Below are positions 23,625-33,678 of a DNA stretch of 33,678 nucleotides, one piece after another (within the stretch, counting starts at the first letter, position 1; each line of letters opens with the position of its first letter). Made by a program: the position numbers and the translations under genes. The stretch spans positions 1 through 33,678 of the forward strand of contig JAGVBT010000144.1 of the NCBI GenBank assembly GCA_020059605.1, in the 5' to 3' direction. The notes under the pieces are model-generated. The model saw nothing but the letters and a program-made list of their open reading frames with translations. It was not told where the DNA came from and did no database searches. Source of the DNA: Deltaproteobacteria bacterium. GTDB taxonomy: Bacteria > Desulfobacterota > BSN033 > UBA1163.

Positions 23625-24028
23625 GGCCAGCACTCAGAGTGTTAGACTCCTATAGTCTTATCGCTTATCTTGAGAAAGAAAACGGGGCTGAAAAAATGAT
23701 CGAAGTTTTCCGAGTAGGGAGAGACTCGGGGAAAGCCCTTCTTCTCTCAGTAGTGAACTGGGGAGAAGTCTATTATATCACTCTTAGAGAAGCAGGCCGG
23801 GAGCGAGCCGAAGCAGTGGCACAACTCATCTCAACCCTCCCAATCCAGATCATTTCTGCGGATTTAGAACTGACCAAACAGGCCGCTGAGTTCAAAGCGA
23901 TTAAAAAGATGTCTTACGGCGATTGTTTTGCTGCGGCCTTGGCAAAACTTCGCAAGGCTGAACTGGTCACAGGAGATGAGGAATTTAAACAAGTGGAGGG
24001 AGAAGTAAAAATTCTTTGGATCGCTTAA
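23621..24028 (+). CDS. PIN-domain ribonuclease toxin (VapC-like)
   Basis: This 135-residue PIN-domain protein has the four acidic residues expected for Mg2+-dependent RNA cleavage: Asp9 in VLDSYSLIAYLE, Glu49 in NWGEVYY, Asp101 in YGDCFAAALA and Asp119 in LVTGDEEF. VapC toxins cut tRNA or rRNA when freed from the antitoxin. It overlaps the antitoxin gene by 4 bp, the usual order for this pair. Confidence 0.88.
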   Translation: MRPALRVLDSYSLIAYLEKENGAEKMIEVFRVGRDSGKALLLSVVNWGEVYYITLREAGRERAEAVAQLISTLPIQIISADLELTKQAAEFKAIKKMSYGDCFAAALAKLRKAELVTGDEEFKQVEGEVKILWIA

Positions 24029-24095
24029 ACACCACCCCTTGACGCCTCTGCTTGCAACCCATTAATGTTACAAAACCCTTTTTCCTAAACGCACT

Positions 24096-24493
24096 ATGTT
24101 TGGCAAACTCCTCTTCGTATTTATTATTACTCCACTGGTGGAATTGATGCTTCTCATTGAGATCGGGAAGGCTATCGGAACCCTTGAGGTCATCATGCTC
24201 ACGATTGTCACCGGCGTTGCGGGTGCGGCGCTGGCAAAATGGCAGGGTCTCTCCGTTCTGAGAAAGATGCAACAGGAGATGGCAGAGGGAAGGATACCCG
24301 CTTCCAACCTGATCGATGGCGTGATGATCCTCATCGGAGGCATCCTCCTTCTCACCCCCGGAGTCCTGACCGATCTGTTCGGGCTGTTTCTCCTCATCCC
24401 GTGGACCCGGGTCCTGATGAAAAAACTTCTCATCAAATGGATGTCTGATAAGATCCAGAGAGGTCAGGTTCGTATCCACATCAACCATCACTT

Positions 24494-24497
<4 letters not shown>
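24096..24497 (+). CDS. fxsA: FxsA-family membrane protein
   Basis: This 133-residue protein has about four hydrophobic segments. FxsA-family landmarks are the N-terminal FxxxPLVELMLLIEIG, TGVAGAALAKWQG in the first loop and the LLTPGVLTDLFGLFLLIPWTR block. E. coli FxsA modifies phage F exclusion, but the general role is unknown. Its stop codon overlaps the ATG of the ABC-F gene (ATGA), so the two are translated together. Confidence 0.88.
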
Positions 24498-26509
<2,012 letters not shown>

Positions 26510-26534
26510 AGTAAAACATTAAGGAGAAGGCACG

Positions 26535-26879
26535 ATGCAGACCAAGAACTTTCCGCAAGAGGTTAAGAAGTTTGAAATAGAGGCTTATGAAAGGCCAAAA
26601 AATTTGAAGGGATTGGGAAGAACCCATGTTCCTTTTTCCGGATCGCCCCTCAAGCACCCCTATCATCCCAACAAGGTGATTTTGGTGCCGGATCCTTATG
26701 GCAGCAATCCCCTCTACTATGAATTTAACGGCAGCGACATCACTTTTGCCGAAGAGCTTCCGAGCATTGTGAACCTGGAAGGGAAAACGATCCCCATGGT
26801 CAGATTCTGGGTGAAGAAGATGAGCAAGGGAATGGTCTGTACCCCTTTCTTGGTAGAGGAGATGAACTCTCAGGGCTAA
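26535..26879 (+). CDS. Small protein of unknown function next to acyl-CoA synthetase
   Basis: This 114-residue soluble protein has no signal peptide and no recognised domain. Readable blocks are SPLKHPYHPNKVILVPDPYG, an NPLYYEFNGSDI strand, EELPSIVNLEGK and PMVRFWVKKMSKG. The composition and dense conserved-looking blocks suggest a real folded protein. A GGAGAAGG site precedes the ATG. It lies 76 bp before an AMP-dependent acyl-CoA synthetase on the same strand, so it may work with it; function not assigned. Confidence 0.7.
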   Translation: MQTKNFPQEVKKFEIEAYERPKNLKGLGRTHVPFSGSPLKHPYHPNKVILVPDPYGSNPLYYEFNGSDITFAEELPSIVNLEGKTIPMVRFWVKKMSKGMVCTPFLVEEMNSQG

Positions 26880-26955
26880 ACCGGCTCCTCTATCTGCGCG
26901 CCCGTCCGCACCGGGAAGAAAGCAATCAAACTCCTTCGGTAAGCAAGGTGATCCC

Positions 26956-28623
26956 ATGATAAATCCACCCCCCAACCTGGTCGATTACGAAAAAACCTAC
27001 CGTGAATTTAAATGGGAGGTCCCTGAATATTACAATTTCGGTTTTGACGGGATTGACCGGTGGGCCGAGGACCGGACCAAGCTGGCCCTCATCTCGGTCG
27101 ATGACACTGGCCTTCATGCGGTCCGCCACACCTTCTACGATTTGATGAGGCTTTCCGATCAGTTTGCCAATGTCCTGCTAACCATGGGGATCAAGAAGGG
27201 CGACCGGGTTCTGCTGATGCTTCCCCGTATCCCGGAATGGTATGTGGCCATGATGGGCATGATTAAATTAGGAGTGGTCCCTATGCCCACTTCCGTCTTG
27301 GTGACGTCGGAGGATGTCAAGTTCAGGCTCAACCAATCCGGGGCCATTTTAGCCATCACCACCCTGGAAGAGGTCACCAAGATTGCAGAAGTGAAACATG
27401 AATGTCCCTCGATCAGACAGGCGATCGTCGTGGGAGGCCGGTGCCACGGATGGACCGAATATGAGGGAGCGATGAACAGCGCTTCGCCCAAACTGAACCG
27501 GAAGGGCGTGGCCGGAACAAAAAGCACAGATCCGCTCCTGATCTTTTTCACCTCCGGGACGGAATCGTATCCCAAGATGGTCCTTCACACCCACGCCTAT
27601 CCCCTGGCCCATATCGTGACGGCAAAATATGTGGACGACCTCCGCTCCACGGACCTTCATATGGCGGTGGCGGACACCGGATGGGCCAAGACCGCATTTG
27701 GAAAGCTTTTTGGCCAATGGATCTGCGGGGCCGCAGTGCTGCAGAGAAATCCCGTCGGTGGTTTTAACCCGAAGATCACCCTCGGCGTGATCGAACGGTT
27801 CGGGGTGACCACCTTCTGCGCCTCTCCGAGCGTCTATCGCATGCTCATCCAGGAAGATCTCAGGGGGTTTGATCTCGAGAATCTTCGGTTTAGCCTCTGC
27901 GCAGGAGAGCCCTTGACTCCCGAAATCGTAAAAGCCTGGAAAGAAGGAACAAGACTGGACCTCTACGAGTTTTACGGACAATCGGAGACAGTGGCCCTTC
28001 TCGCCAATTTTCGATGCAAGCCGATCAAGTATGGGTCCATCGGCCTTCCAACCCCCGGCCATACCATGGCCGTGGTGGATGAGGAGGGAAGAGAGATGCC
28101 TCCCTTGACCGAAGGCTATGTCGCGCTGAAGATCAAACCCGAAAGACCTCCAGGATTGATGCTGGAATACTGGAAAAACCCCCAGGCGATGGCCAGGGCA
28201 TTCCGGGGAGATTGGTATTTTACAGGAGACAAAGCTTACCGGGATGAGGAGGGGTATTTCTGGTTCATCGGGAGAGACAAGGAGATCATCAAAAGCGCCG
28301 GGCAGAACGTGGCGCCGCTGGAGATCGAGAAAATCCTCCTTGAACATCCTGCGGTGATGGAAGCCGCCGTGATCGGCATCCCGGAGGAGGGGGTAGGCGA
28401 GAGGATCAAGGCTTTTGTTGCCCTCCGTTCCCCTCATTCGCCTTCGGAGGACCTTTCGCGGGAGCTTTTGGGGTACCTTGGGCAACGGTTGGAATCCCGC
28501 AGATGTCCGGGGGAGGTGGAGTTTTTAAAAGAACTGCCCAAGACAACCACCGGCAAGATCAGGAGGGCCGAATTAAAAAGCAGGGAGACGGAAAGACGGG
28601 GCTCTCGTCCTCTCTCCATTTGA
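26956..28623 (+). CDS. AMP-dependent acyl-CoA synthetase (MACS-like)
   Basis: This 555-residue ANL-superfamily enzyme activates a carboxylic acid with ATP and joins it to CoA. The P-loop reads TSGTESYPK (about 198-206) instead of the usual TSGTTGxPK. A5 is EFYGQSET, A7 is YFTGDKAYRDEEGYFWFIGR, A8 contains IKSAGQNVAPLEIE, and the A10 lysine is in PKTTTGKIRR near the C-terminus. Length and motifs fit medium-chain or aryl acyl-CoA synthetases. The acid substrate is not evident. A CAAGGTGAT site precedes the ATG. Confidence 0.88.
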   Translation: MINPPPNLVDYEKTYREFKWEVPEYYNFGFDGIDRWAEDRTKLALISVDDTGLHAVRHTFYDLMRLSDQFANVLLTMGIKKGDRVLLMLPRIPEWYVAMMGMIKLGVVPMPTSVLVTSEDVKFRLNQSGAILAITTLEEVTKIAEVKHECPSIRQAIVVGGRCHGWTEYEGAMNSASPKLNRKGVAGTKSTDPLLIFFTSGTESYPKMVLHTHAYPLAHIVTAKYVDDLRSTDLHMAVADTGWAKTAFGKLFGQWICGAAVLQRNPVGGFNPKITLGVIERFGVTTFCASPSVYRMLIQEDLRGFDLENLRFSLCAGEPLTPEIVKAWKEGTRLDLYEFYGQSETVALLANFRCKPIKYGSIGLPTPGHTMAVVDEEGREMPPLTEGYVALKIKPERPPGLMLEYWKNPQAMARAFRGDWYFTGDKAYRDEEGYFWFIGRDKEIIKSAGQNVAPLEIEKILLEHPAVMEAAVIGIPEEGVGERIKAFVALRSPHSPSEDLSRELLGYLGQRLESRRCPGEVEFLKELPKTTTGKIRRAELKSRETERRGSRPLSI

Positions 28624-28641
28624 ACCGTACCTCTGCAGGCT

Positions 28642-29772
28642 CTAAATCAGGGAAAGTCGATCGGCCAGGGCAAAGCCTGATTGGGTTGGGACGAGTTGAT
28701 CGCCCCGGATGGAGATCAATCCCTCTTCCACGAGTTTTGTCAAGATCTCCTTTTTTTCAGCGAAGAGATCGAAATGATAACGGGTTTTAAAATCCTCGAG
28801 CGCAATCCCCTTTTTTGTCCGGAGGCCGAGATAGAGCGCTTCCAGCCGGAGTTGCTCCATGGTCAGAATCTCCGTGTCTTCAACAGGGCGTTTCCCTTCG
28901 TGAACCGCTGCGAGGTATCGATCAAGAGAACGACGGTTCCACCAGCGTTGATTTCCCTGGAAGGAGTGGGCCGAAGGACCAAGGCCGAGAAAAGGGGAGT
29001 GGTCCCAGTATTTCTGGTTGTGCCGAGAGGTATGCTCGTGTCCTCTTGCAAAGTTCGACACTTCGTAATGAATATACCCGGCATCTTCGAGGAGTTCGGA
29101 GGTCTTCGTAAAGTATTCAAGCTGCAATGCTTCGACGGGGACGGAAAATTCTCCTTTTCGGTGTCTTATCCCCAGGGGCGTTTTTGCCTCAAGGGTTAAT
29201 TGATAACAGGAGAGATGTTCCGGTGAGAAAACGAGCGCCTGCTTCAGGGTGTCGCGCCATGACTCCATGTCCTGCCCCGGGATACCATAGATCAGATCCA
29301 ACCCCATATTCTTAAACCCGGCTTTTCTTGAGGCCTCAACCGAAGAAAAGGCTTGCCTCACGGAATGCCTTCTTCCCAGGAAGTTCAATGCCTTCTCATC
29401 AAAAGATTGGACGCCGATATTGATTCGATTGATGCCAATCTCACGGATCGATTCAAGGAAAGATCGGTTAAGATCAGCCGGATTAGCCTCGATGGTGATT
29501 TCTGCATCCGATATCAGATCAAAATTTTTCCGTGCTTTTATCAGGATGTTTTCCAATTGCTTGGAGCTGAGAAGAGAGGGGGTTCCGCCGCCGATGTAGA
29601 CCGTGTCAAAAGGGTTAAATTGGTTAAGATACATCTCCATCTCCTTGAAGAGTCCATTTAGAAAATCAGGGACAGCAGAGATGGACGTCGACGAATAGAA
29701 ATCGCAATAAAGACATTTACTCAGGCAAAAAGGAATGTGGATATAGAGACCGGGAATCTTCTCCGAGTTCAT
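28642..29772 (-). CDS. hemW: Radical SAM protein HemW
   Basis: This 376-residue radical SAM protein has the CxxxCxxC cluster site at Cys16, Cys20 and Cys23 (PFCLSKCLYCDFYS), GGGTPSLLS (SAM site), and the VQSFDEKALNFLGRRHS and LDLIYGIPGQ blocks. The length and the lack of HemN's extra N-terminal residues identify HemW, a heme chaperone rather than coproporphyrinogen dehydrogenase. A heme-handling protein fits this cytochrome-rich genome. No clear ribosome site precedes the ATG. It lies downstream of lepA on the same strand, a common bacterial pairing. Confidence 0.92.
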   Translation of the reverse strand: MNSEKIPGLYIHIPFCLSKCLYCDFYSSTSISAVPDFLNGLFKEMEMYLNQFNPFDTVYIGGGTPSLLSSKQLENILIKARKNFDLISDAEITIEANPADLNRSFLESIREIGINRINIGVQSFDEKALNFLGRRHSVRQAFSSVEASRKAGFKNMGLDLIYGIPGQDMESWRDTLKQALVFSPEHLSCYQLTLEAKTPLGIRHRKGEFSVPVEALQLEYFTKTSELLEDAGYIHYEVSNFARGHEHTSRHNQKYWDHSPFLGLGPSAHSFQGNQRWWNRRSLDRYLAAVHEGKRPVEDTEILTMEQLRLEALYLGLRTKKGIALEDFKTRYHFDLFAEKKEILTKLVEEGLISIRGDQLVPTQSGFALADRLSLI

Positions 29773-29787
29773 ATGGGAAGCCTAATT

Positions 29788-29876
29788 AGGGTTCAAGGAT
29801 TCAAGGGTTCCAGGGTTCGAGTACTTCTGCTTACTGCCTTCTGCCTACTGATCACTGATAACTGATTACTTGTTTT
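29788..29876. repeat. Dispersed repeat between lepA and hemW
   Basis: The first 28 bp (29788-29815) are identical to 20560-20587. They are followed by short tandem-like words around CTGCTTACTGCC, CTGCCTACTG, ATCACTGATAACTG and ATTACTTG. It fills the gap between lepA and hemW and encodes nothing. Confidence 0.6.
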
Positions 29877-29877
29877 T

Positions 29878-31677
29878 TTAATTATCCGTGTCCGATTTTA
29901 AAACCGCAAGAAAGGCGCTCTGGGGGATGGAGACCGACCCGATCGTCTTCATCCTCTTTTTGCCTTTCTTCTGCTTCTCGAGAAGCTTTCGCTTGCGGGT
30001 AATATCGCCTCCGTAACACTTTGCCGTCACATCCTTACGAAAGGGAGAGATCGTCGTACGGGAGATGATCTCTCCGCCGATCGCTCCCTGAATCGCTATC
30101 TTAAACATCTGCCGAGGAATTTCTTCCTTCAATCTTTCACAGGCCCGCAGGGCACGGGGACGGGCTTGATCGCGATGGACAATTTGTGACAGGGCATCCA
30201 CCTTCTCGCCGTTGACCAGGATGTCCACCAGGACCAGGGTGCTCTCTCTGTAGTCAAGGACCTCGTAGTCAAAGGACCCGTATCCCTGGGTGACGGATTT
30301 GAAACGATCATAAAAATCATAAATCACGTCGGCCAGAGGCATCTCATAACTTAGCTCCACGCGGCCCGGACCCAGGTAACCAAGCCTTGAGTTTTCCCCT
30401 CGCTTCTCCATGCAGAGTTTCATCACAGAGCCGAGATATCTCTCCGGAAAAAGCAGCATGGCGCGAATATAGGGTTCTTCTCCTTTTTCAATGGAAAGAG
30501 AATCCGGGTAGTGAGCAGGATTATCGACGAAGATGATGCTTCCGTCCTTCAATGTAAACCGGTAACGCACGCTTGGAACGGAGAGAATGATGGAAAGATC
30601 ATATTCCCGTTCCACCCTTTCCTGGACGATTTCGAGATGGAGAAGGCCGAGAAACCCGCATCGGAAGCCCTGTCCCAAGGCAATCGACGAATCTTTCTGA
30701 TAGACAAAGGCCGCATCATTCAACTTATATTTCTCAAGGGCAACGGCCAGGTCTTCGTAGTCTTCCGGAGCGATGGGATAAATGGAAGAGAAGACCACCG
30801 GCTTGAATTCCTTAAAGCCGGGGAGGGGCTTATCGCAGGGCCGGTCATCGAGCGTAAGCGTATCGCCGATGTGCACGTCCGACACCGTCTTGACTCCTGC
30901 AAAAATGTAACCCACCTCTCCTGCGGAGATCCTGTCCCGTTTTTCTCTGGCGAGCAGGAATCGCCCTACCTCCTCGACCTTATAAGTTGCCTGATTGGAC
31001 ATCAAACGGATAAAATCTCCAGGCTTCACGGTCCCGTCAAAGACCCGGCAGTGGATGATTGTCCCACGAAAAGGATCATACTGGGCATCGAAGATCAAGG
31101 CGGCCAGCGGTCCTTCGGGATCGCCTTTCGGAGAAGGGATTCTCTTGACAATGGCCTCAAAAATCTCTTCGATCCCTATCCCTTCTTTGGCCGAACATTT
31201 TAGAGAACCGAAAGGGTCCAGTCCTAACTCCGAATCGATCTGTTCATTCACCCGGTCCACATCTGCCGTGGGAAGATCGATCTTATTGATAACCGGGATG
31301 ATTTCCAGGTTATTTTCCATGGCGAGATAAAGATTGGCAATCGTCTGAGCCTGCACACCCTGACCCGCATCGATCAGAAGAAGGACGCCTTCACAAGAGG
31401 CCAGGGAGCGGGAAACCTCGTAAGAAAAGTCGACATGACCCGGCGTATCGATTAAATTGAGAATATACTCCTCTCCGTCTCTAGTCTGATAGGGTAGGCA
31501 AATAGCCTGACTCTTGATGGTGATCCCCCGCTCGCGCTCGATGTCCATATTATCCAGGATCTGGTTCTTGAAGTTTCGTTCGTTGACCATGCCGGTATAT
31601 TGAATGAGGCGGTCTGCCAGGGTCGATTTTCCGTGATCGATGTGTGCGATGATGCTGAAATTCCGTATGTTTTTCAT
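29878..31677 (-). CDS. lepA: Translation elongation factor 4 (LepA)
   Basis: This 599-residue ribosomal GTPase has G1 AHIDHGKST (11-19), the switch region ERERGITIKSQ, DTPGHVDF, NKIDLP and SAKEGIG. It has EF-G-like domains II, III and V and the LepA-specific C-terminal domain with KKGKKRMKTIGSV. It acts on the ribosome in back-translocation or in initiation/assembly. The length is that of the family. The ATG at 31677 has no strong ribosome site. The gene heads the lepA-hemW unit. Confidence 0.96.
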   Translation of the reverse strand: MKNIRNFSIIAHIDHGKSTLADRLIQYTGMVNERNFKNQILDNMDIERERGITIKSQAICLPYQTRDGEEYILNLIDTPGHVDFSYEVSRSLASCEGVLLLIDAGQGVQAQTIANLYLAMENNLEIIPVINKIDLPTADVDRVNEQIDSELGLDPFGSLKCSAKEGIGIEEIFEAIVKRIPSPKGDPEGPLAALIFDAQYDPFRGTIIHCRVFDGTVKPGDFIRLMSNQATYKVEEVGRFLLAREKRDRISAGEVGYIFAGVKTVSDVHIGDTLTLDDRPCDKPLPGFKEFKPVVFSSIYPIAPEDYEDLAVALEKYKLNDAAFVYQKDSSIALGQGFRCGFLGLLHLEIVQERVEREYDLSIILSVPSVRYRFTLKDGSIIFVDNPAHYPDSLSIEKGEEPYIRAMLLFPERYLGSVMKLCMEKRGENSRLGYLGPGRVELSYEMPLADVIYDFYDRFKSVTQGYGSFDYEVLDYRESTLVLVDILVNGEKVDALSQIVHRDQARPRALRACERLKEEIPRQMFKIAIQGAIGGEIISRTTISPFRKDVTAKCYGGDITRKRKLLEKQKKGKKRMKTIGSVSIPQSAFLAVLKSDTDN

Positions 31678-31760
31678 GGATTTGTTTTAGAAATCTTGCG
31701 TCTTTCTCAAAGCGGTATTTAAGGAATAAAGGAACCTCTCAGAGAAGTCAAAACCATTAT

Positions 31761-31801
31761 GAGGTCTCTGAAAAACCCTTCAAATCCTTAGCAGAGACCT
31801 C
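31761..31801. repeat. 10-bp-arm hairpin upstream of lepA
   Basis: GAGGTCTCTG (31761-31770) pairs exactly with CAGAGACCTC (31792-31801) across a 21-nt loop. It has no T-run. It lies about 85 bp upstream of the lepA start. Confidence 0.5.
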
Positions 31802-31832
31802 TACAATCCGTGTAATCGTTTCAAAATCCCTG

Positions 31833-31851
31833 CCTACCGGCAGGCAGGGAT
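31833..31851. repeat. GGCAGGCA-family palindrome
   Basis: CCTGCC-TACC-GGCAGG with flanking purines, containing the GGCAGGCAGG word seen near 9628 and 26150. A short intergenic palindrome of the same general type. Confidence 0.5.
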
Positions 31852-31958
31852 GGAATCAGAGATTTCTGGACTTTTTCAAAAAACTAATTATAACCTATTT
31901 TTAACGATTTTCCCTTCCTACCATTCTGAAGGGGTCTGCGACAAAAATATGGGCAGAT

Positions 31959-31987
31959 TTGACAATTCTTTTTATTTGGCCTATAAT
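31959..31987 (+). promoter_or_regulatory. Perfect-consensus sigma-70 promoter of the IS
   Basis: TTGACA (31959-31964), exactly 17 bp, TATAAT (31982-31987): all twelve consensus bases and optimal spacing. The start of transcription would be about 31994, inside the hairpin at 31980-32018. Confidence 0.85.
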
Positions 31988-32018
31988 CTGAATGCTTGAT
32001 AAGCATACAGATTATAGG
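31980..32018 (+). promoter_or_regulatory. Hairpin controlling translation start of the IS ORF
   Basis: CCTATAATCTG (31980-31990) pairs with CAGATTATAGG (32008-32018), and ATGCTT (31992-31997) with AAGCAT (32001-32006), leaving one A-A mismatch and a GAT loop. The right arm ends in the first bases of the AGGAGG ribosome site of the ATG at 32028. Transcripts from the element's own promoter begin inside the structure and lack the left arm. Confidence 0.75.
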
Positions 32019-32027
32019 AGGTGGGCT

Positions 32028-32441
32028 ATGGAGGAGACACTGGAAAGCTTGGAGGCCAAGAGAAAGTCTTTGTACCAGAAGTTGGAAGAGATCGGGGATT
32101 TCAGGCGCGGGATCATTTCGGTTAATTATCGAAAGTGCGGAAAGAAAAACTGCGCTTGCGCCAAGCCAGGGCGCTTGGGCCATGGTCCCCAGTATCTGTG
32201 GAACACGACGATCAAGGGCAAAAGCTATGCGAAAGGCTTGAGATTGGGTCAGGAGTTACAGAAGTACATGGAAGAGACTGTGAGGTATCGGGAATTTCGG
32301 AGGCTTTGCGAAGAGCTTGTTCAACTGAACGAGAAGATCAGTAATTTGCGGCCTGTTGTCGAGATACAAGACAAAGATGAACGGGAGGCGTTGAAAAAAA
32401 AATTACAAATGATCTTCAGGAAGAGATCGAAAAGGAGTTAA
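32028..32441 (+). CDS. DUF6788 protein, upstream ORF of the ISKra4 element
   Basis: This 137-residue protein has a DUF6788 core: IISVNYRKCGKKNCACAKPG (Cys37, Cys42, Cys44), GHGPQYLWNTTIKGK and a C-terminal coiled coil. Such ORFs precede or form the N-terminus of ISKra4-type transposases. The ATG at 32028 follows AGGAGG by 6 nt; an in-frame ATG at 31992 lies in the hairpin and has no ribosome site. Near the end it crosses a run of nine A (32394-32402), from which a -1 slip enters the transposase frame. Confidence 0.8.
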   Translation: MEETLESLEAKRKSLYQKLEEIGDFRRGIISVNYRKCGKKNCACAKPGRLGHGPQYLWNTTIKGKSYAKGLRLGQELQKYMEETVRYREFRRLCEELVQLNEKISNLRPVVEIQDKDEREALKKKLQMIFRKRSKRS

Positions 32442-33678
32442 GCCGTCTGGTCATTTTATCTTTGAGAGACAAAGAGAGACAAGGCCACGTTGACCTGGAG
32501 GCTTTGGAGGTTCATATTCGTTCTTCCATGCATTCAGTAGGCAGCAAGCTCCTGGAGAGATTGATCAATTCCGACGGGGGTGATTACCGAGGGAGAACGA
32601 TACGTTCCGAAAAGGGGGAGATATTTGAATTCAAAGAGTATCGGGACAAGAACCTGCTGACCGTTCTGGGTCCCGTGATTGTACAACGGGCTTACTATTA
32701 TGATCAGGATTCTGGAGAGGGGTATTGCCCGAAGGATGTGGCTTTGGACATTGCAGAAACCTCCTTTAGTCCTGGAGTGAGGCGGATGATGGCAAGAGTA
32801 GGGGCCTATCGGCCCTTCGGGTTGGGACACGAGGACATCAAGGAGATGGCAGGCATCGAAGTGGGTCCCAAAGCCATTGAAAGGATTTCTCATCAAATAG
32901 GAGAAGAGGTGGAGGGGTTTTACCAAAGGGAAGGTAGCCAGTTTCTATCGGGCAAGATTGTCCCTCTTCGGCCCGTTGGGACGATCTATATTTGCATGGA
33001 TGGGACGGGGGTGCCTGTGGTCAAGGCAGAGACGGCGAATCGAAAGGGCAAGGGACAACAAGGGCAAGCCAAGACCCGAGAGGCCAAGTTAGGTTGTGTC
33101 TTTACCCAGACCACCGTCGATGAAAAAGGCTATCCGAAACGGGATGAGGATTCGACCAGTTATGTCGGGGCCATTGAGGGGACGGAGACCTTTGGCAATA
33201 GGATTTACCAAGAGGCATTGGGTCGGGGATTAGAGCGGGCTCAAAAAGTTTGTGTCATTGGAGATGCTGCTCCCTGGATATGGAATATTACAGAGGAACA
33301 CTTTTATGGAGCGATTCAAATCATCGATCTTTATCATGCAAGGCAACATTACTGGACTGCTGCCCGGGCAGCCTTTGGTAGCCATCAGAAGAAATTAAAT
33401 CAGTGGACAGAGAGGCGGCACAAGGAATTAGATGAAGGGAAAGTAGAAGAGGTCATTAAGGCGATCCAGCGCCTGGTGGTCTCCACCCCCGAACAGAAGG
33501 AAATCTTGGAGGGTGAGATCGCCTATTTTGACAAAAACAAGGCCAGAATGCGTTACGCGGACTTTAGAAGGCAAAGCTTATTCGTAGGCTCCGGAGTGGT
33601 AGAGGCGGGTTGTCGAACGGTGATTGGCCAACGGCTCAAACAGTCCGGAATGCATTGGACGGTAAAGGGGGCAAACAA
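32381..33678 (+). CDS. ISKra4-family transposase (partial, runs off window)
   Basis: About 430 residues are open to the window edge in the -1 frame relative to the DUF6788 ORF, beginning after a stop at 32378-32380. DDE-type acidic residues are visible: Asp in CMDGTGVP (32999-33001), Asp in VIGDAAPW (33263-33265) and Glu in GSGVVEAGCRT (33602-33604), followed by QRLKQSGMHW, typical of ISKra4. There is no good start codon in this frame near the beginning; entry by -1 frameshift at the nine-A run is the likeliest route. A coupled start after AAAAGGAG at 32431 is the alternative. The 3' end is missing. Confidence 0.85.

Larger units (their letters stand above)
31678..32027. other. Intergenic region upstream of lepA and IS left end
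   Basis: It contains two hairpins (31761-31801 and 31833-31851) that would lie in a lepA leader. It also holds the probable left end of the insertion sequence from about 31930, the IS promoter and the start-site hairpin. No gene is visible. Confidence 0.6.
31930..33678 (+). mobile_element. ISKra4-family insertion sequence, left part (truncated by window end)
   Basis: The element consists of a left end near 31930 (exact border not determined), a promoter, a start-site hairpin, the DUF6788 ORF and the ISKra4-type transposase. The right terminal repeat and target duplication are outside the window, so the left boundary is approximate. It is inserted upstream of lepA. Confidence 0.75.

Noticed and set aside
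27349-28485. Long antisense reading frame opposite the acyl-CoA synthetase
   Set aside because: It shows shadow-frame composition, no domain, and lies fully opposite a clear gene. The same holds for the long antisense frames at 8812-9564, 21835-22650 and 2856-3665.
31992-32441. Upstream ATG at 31992 as the start of the DUF6788 ORF
   Set aside because: It has no ribosome site and lies inside the hairpin near the predicted transcript start; the ATG at 32028 has AGGAGG at ideal spacing.

Overview
The window reads as a piece of chromosome from a Gram-negative anaerobe or facultative anaerobe with many c-type cytochromes. The gene set best suits the Desulfobacterota/Desulfuromonadota (old Deltaproteobacteria) or a nearby uncultured phylum. 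The reasons are a CbcL-like nonaheme cytochrome c/cytochrome b fusion, an approximately 18-heme NapC/NirT-anchored cytochrome, a Rex regulator, a multi-gene branched-chain amino-acid ABC transporter, and many short palindromic repeats between genes. No rRNA, tRNA or CRISPR array was seen, so the taxonomic placement is inference.

Layout. 1-4.1 kb: a class III aminotransferase, a DUF1445 (D-glutamate cyclase/hydro-lyase-like) gene, a DUF6600 lipoprotein and a divergent peptide deformylase. 4.1-6.3 kb: an EamA exporter, an ABM-domain monooxygenase, a long intergenic region with a MITE-like element and a sigma-54-like promoter, and a DUF5658 membrane protein. 6.3-11.0 kb: a complete leftward LivKHMGF-type transporter with a consensus promoter and hairpins after the binding-protein gene. 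11.4-14.7 kb: an M20 deacylase, a cysteine hydrolase and a second class III aminotransferase. With the transporter these look like an amino-acid or amino-acid-derivative uptake and catabolism block.

14.8-22.6 kb is a redox island. It holds rex with its own operator, the large multiheme cytochrome with its terminator, and a rightward three-gene operon (51-residue membrane peptide, DUF1684 protein, UshA-like/tetraheme cytochrome). The leftward CbcL-like quinol-cytochrome module follows. The third operon gene is the most notable find. It carries an in-frame TGA in a C-G-(TGA) motif followed 12 nt later by a perfect 7-bp stem with a GTGT loop. It therefore looks like a selenocysteine-containing cytochrome that conventional gene calling would split.

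22.8-31.7 kb: an FmdB zinc ribbon, a VapBC-type toxin-antitoxin pair with a near-consensus promoter, fxsA, an ABC-F ATPase, a small conserved-looking protein, an acyl-CoA synthetase, hemW and lepA. 31.9 kb to the end: the left part of an ISKra4-family insertion sequence. It has a perfect-consensus sigma-70 promoter, a hairpin that can trap the ribosome binding site only in read-through transcripts, and a nine-A slippery run joining the DUF6788 ORF to the transposase in the -1 frame. The transposase runs off the window.
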